Shown one piece after another: positions 26,939 through 35,679 of a stretch of DNA of 64,000 nt (the stretch's first letter is position 1; each line of letters starts with the position of its first letter). A model generated the notes under the pieces. The model made no database searches, was not told the DNA's origin, and worked only from the letters and a program-made list of their open reading frames with translations. This DNA comes from JAPPFW01 sp965231815 (lineage in GTDB: Bacteria; Actinomycetota; Acidimicrobiia; Spongiisociales; Spongiisociaceae), in assembly GCA_965231815.1 (NCBI GenBank), contig OZ246890.1:3968001-4032000 (forward strand). Direction: 5' to 3'. The position numbers and the translations under genes were made by a program.

Positions 26939-28378
26939 CTACCCTATCACAGTGCCTTTAACCAACCCGTACCGACCCTTCTCCCTAACCACCTCAGGGG
27001 TCGTAAACCAGTGCGGCCACCGATCAAGACGAACCAGGATAAGGTCCGTATCACTTACGGATCCACTGTTATCGGGGATCAACTCGATCGTCGGGAGGTC
27101 CCAGTAGTAACTCGCCCATCTGGGAAGGGGGTCGACTCCCTCGGCTATCCAAACCACCCTCTGGCCGGCAGGGGGAACGGTTTCGCGGAGCAACCCTCCC
27201 GCGTCCGACAGCTCCCGAAAGTAGGCATCCCGGTAGTCAGGTAGACGAGCGAACCCCGCTGCCGCCAGCACTAGCAGAAGTACGTACACCCCCAATACGA
27301 TCCGTCCATCGGTAAGCAAGCTCCGTATCCGGTCGAGCCCGGCCGCCAAACCGAGGAAGACCGGAACGAGGAGCGGGTATGTCCAGTAATCGTGTACGAG
27401 CGCCGCATCCGGTGTGACCAGAGTCCAGATCCCGAGTGCCGCCATCACCGCCGCGGAAGACGTGCGGGTGGTGCGATCAACGACGGACAACACAAGGGAG
27501 GGAAGGATCGCCCATCGGAACCAGCCGGGGAATAGGGTCTGATAGAACCATCGGTAGTTGGACACCATCTCCAACCAGGCGGGCCATCGCAGCCGGTTGC
27601 CGACGTGGTCGACCAACTCCGTTACGTGACCGGCGCCCAAAGCCCACACCAAGGCCACTATTGCTACCCCCAACCCGGCGATACCTGTCCGCATCGCAGT
27701 GCGCCGCAACCGGTCATCTCCAATACCCCCCAGGGATAGGAAAGCTACCAACAGCATCCCCACCCATGATCCGAATCCGGTCATCCCGGCAACCAGCGGA
27801 AGTGCCCGATGATGATCACCGGTCCTTACGTGTCGCTGCCACAGGGCTAGGAACGCCACCATCAACGAAACCCCCAGCCCGAGTCGGGCGTAGATCCAGA
27901 ACATGGGTGTGGTCACTACCAGTGCCACGGAAACCACCGAGGCGCCCGCCCCGAGTTCGAGTTCCCGAGCTAACCACACCAGCCCGGCCACCGTTCCCAC
28001 ACCGGCCAGATACCCGATCAGGTGCAGCTGCCACTCGCCCTGCCCGAATACCGAGCCGACCACCGCGTGCAGAAGGTTCAGCAACGGGGGATGGTGTGTG
28101 TACGGAACATCGGAAAACGGTTCCATCGAGGCAAGGAAGTCTGATCCCTGAAAACCCGCCTCCAGGAAGTTCCGCACATGAAGGCCGAACCGACCGTTTA
28201 TCCGTCCGTCATGACTGGCCCCCAGCGGTAGAAAGAGCAGCTCCCACCAGGAGATGGCCAACACCCCGCCGATAACGAGAACGCCGACCATCCTCACCCG
28301 CGCTGACGCTACGCGGCGAAATCGTTCCTCAATAGTCAAGCAGTCCCTGTATACCACCGGATCCCGCCATCTCCCCAA
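26939..28378 (-). CDS. GT-C membrane glycosyltransferase, paralogue of 22493-23965
   Basis: Up to 479 residues and about eleven hydrophobic helices. The first loop carries LPLGASHDGRINGRFGLHVRNF; the acidic pair of the paralogue (DSDD) is replaced by SHD here, leaving one aspartate. VPYTHHPPLLNLLHAV keeps the HHPP motif. It probably transfers a sugar from a polyprenyl-phosphate donor to a lipid or glycan on the outer face. The start is uncertain: the long reading begins with TTG at 28378, while ATG 28291 lies directly before the first helix. Its stop is 45 bp upstream of the PP-loop gene start on the same strand. Confidence 0.8.
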   Translation of the reverse strand: MGRWRDPVVYRDCLTIEERFRRVASARVRMVGVLVIGGVLAISWWELLFLPLGASHDGRINGRFGLHVRNFLEAGFQGSDFLASMEPFSDVPYTHHPPLLNLLHAVVGSVFGQGEWQLHLIGYLAGVGTVAGLVWLARELELGAGASVVSVALVVTTPMFWIYARLGLGVSLMVAFLALWQRHVRTGDHHRALPLVAGMTGFGSWVGMLLVAFLSLGGIGDDRLRRTAMRTGIAGLGVAIVALVWALGAGHVTELVDHVGNRLRWPAWLEMVSNYRWFYQTLFPGWFRWAILPSLVLSVVDRTTRTSSAAVMAALGIWTLVTPDAALVHDYWTYPLLVPVFLGLAAGLDRIRSLLTDGRIVLGVYVLLLVLAAAGFARLPDYRDAYFRELSDAGGLLRETVPPAGQRVVWIAEGVDPLPRWASYYWDLPTIELIPDNSGSVSDTDLILVRLDRWPHWFTTPEVVREKGRYGLVKGTVIG

Positions 28379-28444
28379 GCAACCGATCGACCGAAGGTCC
28401 CGATGCGGACGGGTAGGATCGGTGACTGCTCGGCTCTTCCTGTA

Positions 28445-28476
28445 GTGGTCGCTCCTGTCCGACGGAGGGCGACCAC
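28445..28476. other. Hairpin upstream of the MFS gene
   Basis: GTGGTCG (28445-28451) pairs with CGACCAC (28470-28476) around an 18-base loop, 44 bp before ATG 28520. No T tract follows. It could be a leader structure of the MFS mRNA; I do not recognise a riboswitch. Confidence 0.35.
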
Positions 28477-28519
28477 AAGGTTAAGCCCACAGTTCCAGCC
28501 ATTGAGGCTCTCCGGCGTT

Positions 28520-29749
28520 ATGTCAAGAACAAGTTTGCAAGACTGGCGAACCCCTGTAGTTATCGTCATCACCGGGTGCGTGATAGCCGCCGTAGGATAC
28601 GGGGTTCGGTCCACCTTCGGGTTGTTCCTGACACCGATAACAACGGACATGGGCTGGAGTCGGGAAACTTTCGCCCTCGCCCTCGCTATCCAGAACCTGA
28701 TGTGGGGTATCGGGATGCCGGTGGCGGGGGCTATCGCCGACCGATACGGCCCTCGCTACGTACTGTCAGCGGGAGCGGTCATCTATGCGCTGGGTACATG
28801 GGGTATGGCTTTGTCGGACAGCAGCCTGGCGCTACAGCTGACCGCAGGTTTAATGGTGGGGATCGGTATCGCCTTCTCCAGTTTCTCGCTGGTCCTGGCC
28901 GCTATGGCCAGAACGGTCGGCCCGGAACGGCGGTCCCTGGTGCTCGGGATGGGCACCGCCGCTTCCTCATTCGGGCAGGTGATCCTGACTCCGATCGGCC
29001 AGGGGTTCATCACCGCAGTCGGCTGGTACCAGACCCTCTTGATGGTGGGCGCCTTCACCCTCGTAATGATCCCGCTGGCAATCGTGCTACCCAACACCGC
29101 TGCCGCGAAGGTCGCAACAGCAAAGGACCAGACCCTCGGGGAAGCACTCAGCGAGGCCGGTAGGCATCGGGGCTACCTCCTGCTCACGATCGGGTTCTTC
29201 GTGTGCGGATTCCAGATATCGTTCATGACCGTTCACTTCCCGTCCTACGTACAGGATTTGGGGCTAGCCCCGTCGGTCGGCGCCTTTTCCCTCTCGCTGA
29301 TCGGCGCCTTCAACATCATCGGCTCCTTCAGCAGCGGCGCGTTCGGCCAACGATGGTCCAAGAAGCGCGGCCTGACCGGGATCTACGCGTTGAGAGCAGT
29401 AGCCATTTCACTCATGCTGCTCGCCCCCAAGACCGATCTCACCATATACCTCTTTGCCGGAGCGATCGGTATCCTCTGGCTTTCGACCGTACCGCTCACA
29501 ACCGGCATCGTCCAGCAGGTCTTCGGGGTGCGCTACCTGGCGACCCTATTCGGGATCGTGTTCCTTTCGCACCAGACCGGCAGCTTCATAGGGGTGTGGC
29601 TGGGTGGTTACCTGTACGACCGTACCGGATCGTATGACCGAGTCTGGTGGCTGGCGGTAGCCCTCGGTCTCGCGGCAGCTCTCATCCACATTCCGATCGA
29701 CGAGCGCCCCCTGCGTCGCGTCGCGGGATCGCTTGCTTCGAAAACATGA
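28520..29749 (+). CDS. MFS transporter (oxalate/formate antiporter or monocarboxylate-like)
   Basis: 409 residues and 12 predicted helices. After the first helix comes YGVRSTFGLFLTPITTDMGWSRETFALALAIQNL, a pattern frequent in MFS proteins of the OFA/monocarboxylate type, then the family loop motif GAIADRYGPRYVLSAGAV between helices 2 and 3. The substrate cannot be read from sequence; small organic anions are the usual cargo. ATG 28520 gives a normal N-terminus; in-frame upstream codons are not conserved in character. The stop overlaps the start of cofC (ATGA). Confidence 0.88.
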   Translation: MSRTSLQDWRTPVVIVITGCVIAAVGYGVRSTFGLFLTPITTDMGWSRETFALALAIQNLMWGIGMPVAGAIADRYGPRYVLSAGAVIYALGTWGMALSDSSLALQLTAGLMVGIGIAFSSFSLVLAAMARTVGPERRSLVLGMGTAASSFGQVILTPIGQGFITAVGWYQTLLMVGAFTLVMIPLAIVLPNTAAAKVATAKDQTLGEALSEAGRHRGYLLLTIGFFVCGFQISFMTVHFPSYVQDLGLAPSVGAFSLSLIGAFNIIGSFSSGAFGQRWSKKRGLTGIYALRAVAISLMLLAPKTDLTIYLFAGAIGILWLSTVPLTTGIVQQVFGVRYLATLFGIVFLSHQTGSFIGVWLGGYLYDRTGSYDRVWWLAVALGLAAALIHIPIDERPLRRVAGSLASKT

Positions 29750-30351
29750 ATCCGACAAGGTCCGAACTTGTGGTGGCTGTGCCGATCCGATCCTTTCAAG
29801 ATGCCTACCGGAGGCTGGCGAGCGATTACGATCCGCCTGCTCGCGCCTTGCTGGCTCGGTCGCTGGCTTCCCACACTGCGGACGTGATAGCGGCAGCTGG
29901 GGTGAGACCCCTGATCGTGTCATCAGGCCCCGATGTGATGGCATGGGCCGAGGATCGGTCCCTCGATGTACTGGCTGATCCGGCCGGCGGAGGTCTAAAC
30001 GGCGCCGCCTCCGAAGTGGTGGGTCACGCGGGCGATCGGCCGTGGTTGATCCTTCATTCCGACCTGCCGTGCCTCACATCCGCAGAGGTAGACCAAGCCT
30101 TGAGGTTGGTAAGAACCGGCCGCCGGGTAATAGCCTTCTCCTATGACGGGGGCACCTCCGCTCTGGGAGGTCGGGGGGGCTTCCCCTTCTCCTACGGCAT
30201 GGGGAGTTTCCACCGCCATCTCCATGCCGGGCACTTCGTTTCGGTGGTTGCGACACTCGGGTTCGCCCTGGACATCGACCGGCCACCGGACCTGGCGGCT
30301 GCGGTACGGCATCCCAGAGGCGCGTGGCTGGCCGAACTCGGGTTCGTCTAA
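29746..30351 (+). CDS. cofC: CofC-like nucleotidyltransferase of F420 biosynthesis
   Basis: A 201-residue MobA-like nucleotidyltransferase. Supporting segments are VVAVPIRSFQDAYRRLAS at the N-terminus, where GTP binds, ILHSDLPCLTSAEV with the metal-binding aspartate, and SYGMGSFHRHLHAG plus LDIDRPPDLAA at the C-terminus. These match 2-phospho-L-lactate (or phosphoenolpyruvate) guanylyltransferase, which makes the activated precursor of the F420 side chain. The start at 29746 overlaps the MFS stop by four bases. F420-dependent oxidoreductase candidates are at 31155 and 53568, consistent with an F420-producing cell. Confidence 0.82.
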   Translation: MNPTRSELVVAVPIRSFQDAYRRLASDYDPPARALLARSLASHTADVIAAAGVRPLIVSSGPDVMAWAEDRSLDVLADPAGGGLNGAASEVVGHAGDRPWLILHSDLPCLTSAEVDQALRLVRTGRRVIAFSYDGGTSALGGRGGFPFSYGMGSFHRHLHAGHFVSVVATLGFALDIDRPPDLAAAVRHPRGAWLAELGFV

Positions 30352-30414
30352 ACCAACCAGCTATCCGACTACCCTGTTACCGGTTACCACTCCCAGCGGC
30401 AAGAGAGGCGATTA

Positions 30415-31158
30415 GTGGATTCGGGATCATCCGGCAACGCGCTCGTCACCGGAGGCGCAAAAGGTATTGGGCGCGGGATAGCGGAACGGCTCGCAAGGCG
30501 TGGCGATACCGTCTTCATCGCCGACATCGCCGGCCACGGAGCAACCGCCGACGAACTATGCGCTGAAGGACTGGACGTTCGTCCGGTCGGGTTGGATGTG
30601 AGCGATGTGGACGCTCTTGCCGAAACAGTTGAGCGTATCGACCGGGAGGCGCCCCTTTCCACGATGGTCAACAACGCGGGCATCGGCTGGATCCGTCCAC
30701 TAATGGACGTGACACCCGAGGACTTCGACCGGCTGATGGCAATCAACCTGAGAGCCGTGTTCTTCGGGATACAGGCGGCCGCCAAGGTGATGATTCCCCG
30801 AGGCGCCGGGGGCATCGTGAACACCGCCTCCACTTCGGCGTTTTCCGCTTCTACCTCTCCGATGGTCCCCTACGACACATCGAAGGGTGCGGTGAGGATG
30901 CTCACGATCGCTGCCGCGAAGGAACTGGCCCCTTTCGGAATCCGGGTGAATGCGGTGGCGCCGGGAACCGTCAAAACCGACCTTGTGCGCTCCGTGCTGG
31001 GCGAGTCACGCGCCGCGGGGCAGGCGGGAGCGCTAATCCCGCTGGGCCGCCTCGGAAAGCCGTCCGACATCGGCGCCGCGGTTGACTTCCTATCATCTCC
31101 GGGCGCCTCCTACGTAACCGGCCATGTATTAGTCGTGGACGGGGGGTGGTTGACGTGA
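30415..31158 (+). CDS. SDR-family oxidoreductase
   Basis: A classical short-chain dehydrogenase of 247 residues: TGGAKGIG near residue 12 for NAD(P), NNAGIG, and the catalytic triad in STSAFSASTSPMVPYDTSKG (Ser, Tyr, Lys). An acidic ADIAG after the second strand suggests a preference for NAD(H). C-terminal GHVLVVDGGWLT is typical. GTG 30415 is preceded by GAGAGG. It follows cofC by 63 bp, and its TGA overlaps the GTG of the LLM oxidoreductase (GTGA), implying cotranslation. The substrate is unknown. Confidence 0.9.
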   Translation: MDSGSSGNALVTGGAKGIGRGIAERLARRGDTVFIADIAGHGATADELCAEGLDVRPVGLDVSDVDALAETVERIDREAPLSTMVNNAGIGWIRPLMDVTPEDFDRLMAINLRAVFFGIQAAAKVMIPRGAGGIVNTASTSAFSASTSPMVPYDTSKGAVRMLTIAAAKELAPFGIRVNAVAPGTVKTDLVRSVLGESRAAGQAGALIPLGRLGKPSDIGAAVDFLSSPGASYVTGHVLVVDGGWLT

Positions 31159-32030
31159 GCGGAATCCGGATCGGGGTAACGCTCCCCTCTCACGGCCCCG
31201 ACGCGGCGGTGTCGGCGCCGGATGCTGCCCGCCTCGCGGAGAGGTTGGGGTTTGACTCGGTGTGGATGAGCGATCATGTGGTGATGGTGGAGAGCGCCGT
31301 CTCCCCCTACCCTTTCGACGCCGATGGGAAGATCAGGTGGGACATCCGCCACCCGATGTCCGATGCACTTATCACCCTGACCGCAGCCGGGGCGGTAACC
31401 ACCACGGTAGGTCTGGGTACGTGCGTGCTCATCGCCCCTATGCGCAACCCGGTGGTCCTTGCCAAGCAACTGGCCACCCTTGACGTGCTCACCGGCGGGA
31501 GGTTCACACTCGGGGTCGGGGTGGGTTGGTTGGCCGAGGAGTTCGCCGCGCTCGGTGTACCGTTCGAGGACCGGGGAACCCGCCTTGACGAGTGGATGGA
31601 GATCCTGCGGGAGTGCTGGACGGGAAGACCCGCCGCCCGCCGCTACCGACATTGGGAGATACCGCCGGATATCCTCTGCTACCCCACACCTGCGGGAGAT
31701 ATTCCGATCATGGTGGGGGGCATGTCCCGACATGCTATCCGGCGAGTAGGCCGGTATGCCGATGGCTGGATGGCCTTCCAGTACACCGAAGAACTCAACC
31801 CGGAAGAAATCCGGACCGGAATCGAAACGATAAGGCGGGAAGCGGCATCTGTCGGCCGTCCAGTACCTGATCGGTTGGCCATGCAGTCCCCGGGGCCAAC
31901 CCCACCGCTGGCCGAACGCCTCCCCGAGTTGGTTGAAGCCGGCCTGAACGAAGTGGTCGTATCGGTCGACTGGTCCTCTCGGGAGAAGGTGGAGGCATCT
32001 CTAGACCTTCTCCGCAGTTCGGTTCCGTAA
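31155..32030 (+). CDS. LLM-class flavin/F420-dependent oxidoreductase
   Basis: About 291 residues with the luciferase-like TIM barrel. Features: IGVTLPSHGPDAA at the N-terminus, GFDSVWMSDHVVM, LGTCVLIAPMRNPVVLAKQLATLDVLTGGR and GVGVGWLAEEFAALGVPFEDRG, the last being the standard cofactor-binding loop. Family members use reduced FMN or F420. With cofC just upstream, F420 is a fair inference. GTG 31155 overlaps the preceding stop by four bases; an in-frame GTG at 31146 is less likely. The RidA gene follows 44 bp later. Confidence 0.9.
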   Translation: MSGIRIGVTLPSHGPDAAVSAPDAARLAERLGFDSVWMSDHVVMVESAVSPYPFDADGKIRWDIRHPMSDALITLTAAGAVTTTVGLGTCVLIAPMRNPVVLAKQLATLDVLTGGRFTLGVGVGWLAEEFAALGVPFEDRGTRLDEWMEILRECWTGRPAARRYRHWEIPPDILCYPTPAGDIPIMVGGMSRHAIRRVGRYADGWMAFQYTEELNPEEIRTGIETIRREAASVGRPVPDRLAMQSPGPTPPLAERLPELVEAGLNEVVVSVDWSSREKVEASLDLLRSSVP

Positions 32031-32074
32031 GAACACCTGCGATCTCAGGAGCGCCCCGACGGCAGGGAGGAAAC

Positions 32075-32488
32075 ATGTCCCAACAAACAAGAGCGGTAAC
32101 CAGCGACCAGGCTCCGGAACCACGGGGTCCCTATCCGCACATACGCGTCGATGGGGATTTAGCTTGGATTACCGGCCAGATCGGTCGGGACCCGGCCACC
32201 GACGGCTTCGTGACCGGGGGCTTCGAGAACGAGTTCCACCAAGCCATCACCAACCTTGAGAGTATCCTGGCCGAGGTGGGTGCTTCGCTGTCCGACGTGG
32301 TCCACACCTGCGTTCAGTTCGTCGACGAGGACGACCTCGACTCCATGAACGGCATCTACGGGGAACGCTTCCCCCTTCCCTACCCGGCGCGTACCAGCTT
32401 CGGCGTGGCCTTCCTTTGGAAGGGCGCCAAGGTTCAGATCGACGCGGTGGTCCGCCTGCCGAAGAGTACGCGCGGTGGAACCTCTTAA
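32075..32488 (+). CDS. RidA (YjgF/YER057c/UK114) family protein
   Basis: A 137-residue RidA-fold protein: ITGQIGRDP near residue 34, FENEFHQAITNLESILAEVGASLSDVVHTCVQF, then RFPLPYPARTSFGVAFLWKGAKVQIDAVV. Canonical RidA hydrolyses reactive enamine/imine intermediates and has an arginine in the IRQ/PARS segment; here PARTS retains that arginine. GGGAGG lies 6-7 bases upstream of the ATG. It ends the run begun at 28520 and converges with the PIN-like gene, overlapping by four bases. Confidence 0.9.
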   Translation: MSQQTRAVTSDQAPEPRGPYPHIRVDGDLAWITGQIGRDPATDGFVTGGFENEFHQAITNLESILAEVGASLSDVVHTCVQFVDEDDLDSMNGIYGERFPLPYPARTSFGVAFLWKGAKVQIDAVVRLPKSTRGGTS

Positions 32489-32978
32489 GGCTGATGGAGA
32501 TCGAATACGGCGCCTTCCGCACGCAACATTTCGTGTGGCGTCAGGTAGGCGACTCCCAGCGCAAGGCAGGCGTCCGGGATCTTGATCGTTCTTGTGGATT
32601 CCGGCGCCGGTTTCTCGTAAGTGACCACCGTATGACCTATTGCGTGTGCCTGCCCGACCAGGTAGAAATCGGCTTTTTTTATGAAGGCGTTCACAGCACT
32701 CTGCCGGTATCCAGCACCGTAGACCCAAGTGCTGAGGTGTCGGAAGCTGGTTATCGCTGATTGGTCGGGTTTCAGGAACATTCGCTTCCGCTGCCTCGAC
32801 CAGCGCTGAGTTTGTCCTGTGCGGCCAGTAACTCGTGGTAGACCCTTTGGATGCTGAACACCTTCCCCGCAGCGTGCTCACGGTCGATCCACTTCCAGAA
32901 TCCAGGACAGAGGTCGAACCCGTAGTGTTGGTTCTTGGCACGGATGAAGACGTCTGCATCGAGTAGATACGTCGTCAC
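32485..32978 (-). pseudogene. Frameshifted PIN-like (DUF4411-type) toxin gene
   Basis: Two adjacent frames make one protein. From GTG 32978, 68 codons encode TTYLLDADVFIRAKNQHYG...CPGFWKWID, with the PIN-type first aspartates, up to AAQDKLSA and then a premature TGA. From about 32781 another frame continues FLKPDQSAITSFRHLSTWV to IPDACLALGVAYLTPHEML. A short piece in the third frame (LVEAAEAN) fits between them, so two small deletions, each of about 2 bp, restore everything. The span is 494 bp; adding 4 gives 498, or 165 residues, the family size. The GTG overlaps the stop of the HTH-ImmA/IrrE gene (GTGA), as expected of a toxin-antitoxin-like pair. Sequencing error at two nearby sites is the alternative. 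Confidence 0.75.
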
Positions 32979-34114
32979 GTCACCCCGAGCCGATCAGCCA
33001 ATTCGTAGAAAGTTGATGCCTTCTTGAAGCCCAGCATCTGGAAGGCGTCCGTGTAGGACGTGTGGCCCTCAAGGGTGCTCGTGACGACAGCTTGTGCGAA
33101 GGTCTTGCCGACACGTGAGACTTGGGTGTTGTAGAAGTTACCGCTGCCGCCGCTACGACCCCGCACGGCTCGTTCAAATTCGTCACGGTATGACCTCCGG
33201 TATTCCTCCCATGAGAAGTAGCCCGCTTCGTGTAAGCGCCTGAGTACCACGAAGGTGCTCGACTTGAACTTGCGAGCGAGACGCCACAACTCCGTTCCTC
33301 GCTCTGCGTCCAGATCGAACTCCCGGCGGATTTCTTGCATCGGCACAAGCACTTCATCTGCAACCTGATTGCACCAGGCTTCTACACGGTCGGTGGCCGG
33401 AGCGCTCAGATCGGCATCCGACAGTGCGCTCTGTCCGAGCCATACATGGGCCAGTTCGTGGACCAGCGTGAATATACGGACTGCTCGAGTGTCAGCGCCG
33501 TTCACAAAAACAAGGGGAGCGAACATATCTGCGAGGGCGAATCCTCTGAACTCCCGGGGGTTAAGCCTCCGGTAGTTATTGCTTCCCACCACCCCGTTAA
33601 CCATGACCAGCACGCCGACCTCTTCGGCGCGGGTGCGCAGGTTGGTGAACGCTTTGTCCCAGTCGCCACCTCTTTGCCCGACAGGGAAGGACAAGGTGGT
33701 TGTGATCTTGCGAGCCGCCTCCAGGGGAGAGACGTTCGTTCTCACCGAACCAACCCACCCAAGCTGCTGGAGCCCCATGCTGCGTGCATACTCCCGATAC
33801 CAGTCTTGGCGTTGCCGGCACTGGTAGATCGTGTCGAGCAGATCGCCGCTTGGTCGGATGTTCGCTTGGTCTCCCATCGTGCGCAGGTCAGGAATGGGAA
33901 TCGTCTCGTTTGGTGGTTCGGGCAAAAAGAAGTAACCCACCGCGACGCCCGTAGCCTGTGCGAACTTTTCGATCTGCTTGAGCGTGGGAACCCGATCACC
34001 GGCCATCCACTCGTTTAGTTTCGGAAACCTACAGACGAGATCATCCAGATCATGTCTGGAACGCTCCGCAGCCCACTTGTACAGCGAAGGCTCGACCTCA
34101 ACTCGGACAATCAT
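32975..34114 (-). CDS. HTH-XRE and ImmA/IrrE metallopeptidase-domain regulator
   Basis: About 379 residues. The N-terminal part (about 10-70) is an XRE-like helix-turn-helix (LNEWMAGDRVPTLKQIEKFAQATGVAVGYFFL). The central zinc peptidase domain has LVHELAHVWLG (about 217-227), the HExxH motif of ImmA/IrrE proteins, preceded by FVNGADTRAVRIF. Relatives cleave or regulate partner repressors, and many sit next to PIN-like toxins as the regulatory half. ATG 34114 has AGGTGGG 6-7 bases upstream; a GTG 9 bases earlier is possible. All key residues are intact, unlike the downstream toxin gene. Confidence 0.88.
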   Translation of the reverse strand: MIVRVEVEPSLYKWAAERSRHDLDDLVCRFPKLNEWMAGDRVPTLKQIEKFAQATGVAVGYFFLPEPPNETIPIPDLRTMGDQANIRPSGDLLDTIYQCRQRQDWYREYARSMGLQQLGWVGSVRTNVSPLEAARKITTTLSFPVGQRGGDWDKAFTNLRTRAEEVGVLVMVNGVVGSNNYRRLNPREFRGFALADMFAPLVFVNGADTRAVRIFTLVHELAHVWLGQSALSDADLSAPATDRVEAWCNQVADEVLVPMQEIRREFDLDAERGTELWRLARKFKSSTFVVLRRLHEAGYFSWEEYRRSYRDEFERAVRGRSGGSGNFYNTQVSRVGKTFAQAVVTSTLEGHTSYTDAFQMLGFKKASTFYELADRLGVT

Positions 34115-34318
34115 ACGTCCCACCTACGCGGTCGTTTTGTGTTTGAGCGACCGTGGCCACTCCATCGTTGCACTCAACTCAACACCTCATGAGGCATCCG
34201 GATCTACTTCACGCCCTTGATCCGACACGGCCTATGCAGTCGACCTCTGCACCATTCTCTTTACTTTGTTTCAGGCTAGCAACCGTAGATGACATACTAC
34301 GACGTTTATTAAGGCTGA

Positions 34319-34636
34319 CTATCCGACGGGGTCGTAGCTATCAGGAAGTTCCACCGAAGGCGTCTTCGCCACAACCCCGGTCACCCCGTCCACTCGTTGC
34401 AACAACAGCGCTTCGATTCCGGCGGTAAGGGTCACTACCGACAGGGGGCAGGTTCCGCACGCTCCCATCAACTCGACCGAAACCACCCCGTCGTCATCGA
34501 CGTCGAGGAGCGCCATGTCACCTCCATCGGCATGGAGCAACGGCCTCAGAAAGTCCACCGCCTCCTGTAGGGCCTTCAGATCGACCGCCGAACCTTCGTG
34601 CTTGACCGCAGCCTCTACCTCAACCGACCCGACCAT
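34319..34636 (-). CDS. NifU C-terminal domain (Nfu-like) Fe-S protein
   Basis: About 105 residues of the Nfu scaffold domain: LRPLLHADGGDMALLDVDDDG, then ELMGACGTCPLSVVTLTAGIE with the CxxC pair that binds a 4Fe-4S cluster between two monomers. Nfu proteins carry assembled clusters to target enzymes. I use ATG 34636, 2 bp past the upstream stop; a TTG at 34657 overlaps the upstream gene. Iron-sulfur enzymes such as CoxS elsewhere in the window would use such a system. Last gene of the minus-strand run from 37732. Confidence 0.88.
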   Translation of the reverse strand: MVGSVEVEAAVKHEGSAVDLKALQEAVDFLRPLLHADGGDMALLDVDDDGVVSVELMGACGTCPLSVVTLTAGIEALLLQRVDGVTGVVAKTPSVELPDSYDPVG

Positions 34637-34638
34637 CT

Positions 34639-35679
34639 TCAGAAGACTTTGATCCAAGTTCCGGCGCCTGCATCCACGGCCAGGTCGTACACCAGCGAAG
34701 CTACCGCCGCGTCAAGGGCGGGCATACCCATATGAGTCATTACGGTGCGTTCGCTCGCTCTCTCCCGACCGGGGCGAGTCCCCGAAACGATCTCGGTGGC
34801 AAGATCGGCATGGATATCCGACCGGGACAGGGCACCGGGCTGCAATCCGCCCAACCGGCCCACCTCCTCGCCTTCGACCCACTCCAGATCCCGTCCGTAC
34901 CAACCGACTACCCACTTGTCGAAAGCGGTAGCGCAACTCGGGTCCACATCCCTGAAACCGGTGGCCGCACACAAATGGGCGCCGGGTGGGACCCACTCCT
35001 CCATCAAGACCGGGCGGGCGGCCGTCGTCACGATACAGATGATGTCGGCCCCGGCCACTGCGGTCTCCACGTCCGGCGCCGCGGTAACCTCGATCCCGAT
35101 CCGCTCCTCGACCCTAGAAGCAAACCGCTCCAGCTGGTCCGGGTTGATGTCGAAAGCCACCACCTCTTTCAGTGGGAAGGCTTCGTTGAGGGCCAGCAGG
35201 TGGGTCCAGCCTTCGTTTCCGCATCCGATGATCGCCAGCCGGCTCGATTCGGGTCTCGCCAGATACTTGGCGCCTACGGTGGAATGGCCCCCGGTACGCA
35301 TGTTGGTCACGGCAGTACCGTCGACCAGCGCCAAAGGCATGCCGGAGTCGATGTCACTAACCAGGTCCAACGCCGAGATGGCGGGAAGCCCACGACGTGG
35401 ATTGAGCCGGTAGCTGCCCAGCCACTTGACCGCCGCCCGCCCGAGAGGCCGGATCATGGCGGGAAAGGCCTGCATAGCGCCGTGCCCGAAGGGAGGTTCC
35501 GGACCGAGACGATCATGAACGTAGAGGTTCACCGGATTGGTCTGCTCCACCCCCCCCTCACCCACCCAGCGGAAGGTGTCCAGGCAGCGCTGGAGGCAAG
35601 CCGCCGGATCGAGGAGTTCCTCCACTTCCTCCCGCGACACCACCAGTATCTCACCGGGAGGGCGCGTATCGCCGGTCAC
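34639..35679 (-). CDS. Ornithine cyclodeaminase/mu-crystallin family protein
   Basis: 346 residues with a Rossmann domain. TNMRTGGHSTVGAKYLARPES (about 124-144) is the family signature region with the substrate-binding Arg, followed by LAIIGCGNEGWTHLLALNEAF for NAD(H). Family members are amino-acid cyclodeaminases, imine reductases or alanine dehydrogenases. The upstream genes (DapA-like, Rossmann protein) suggest a small catabolic or biosynthetic operon for an amino or keto acid; the substrate cannot be read. The start overlaps the DapA-like stop by four bases (ATGA). Confidence 0.88.
   Translation of the reverse strand: MTGDTRPPGEILVVSREEVEELLDPAACLQRCLDTFRWVGEGGVEQTNPVNLYVHDRLGPEPPFGHGAMQAFPAMIRPLGRAAVKWLGSYRLNPRRGLPAISALDLVSDIDSGMPLALVDGTAVTNMRTGGHSTVGAKYLARPESSRLAIIGCGNEGWTHLLALNEAFPLKEVVAFDINPDQLERFASRVEERIGIEVTAAPDVETAVAGADIICIVTTAARPVLMEEWVPPGAHLCAATGFRDVDPSCATAFDKWVVGWYGRDLEWVEGEEVGRLGGLQPGALSRSDIHADLATEIVSGTRPGRERASERTVMTHMGMPALDAAVASLVYDLAVDAGAGTWIKVF

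Noticed and set aside
32159..32959. 266-codon minus-strand frame opposite ridA and across the PIN-like gene
   Set aside because: Only a few codons (LVEAAEAN) belong to the PIN-like protein; the rest is antisense to ridA and low in protein character.
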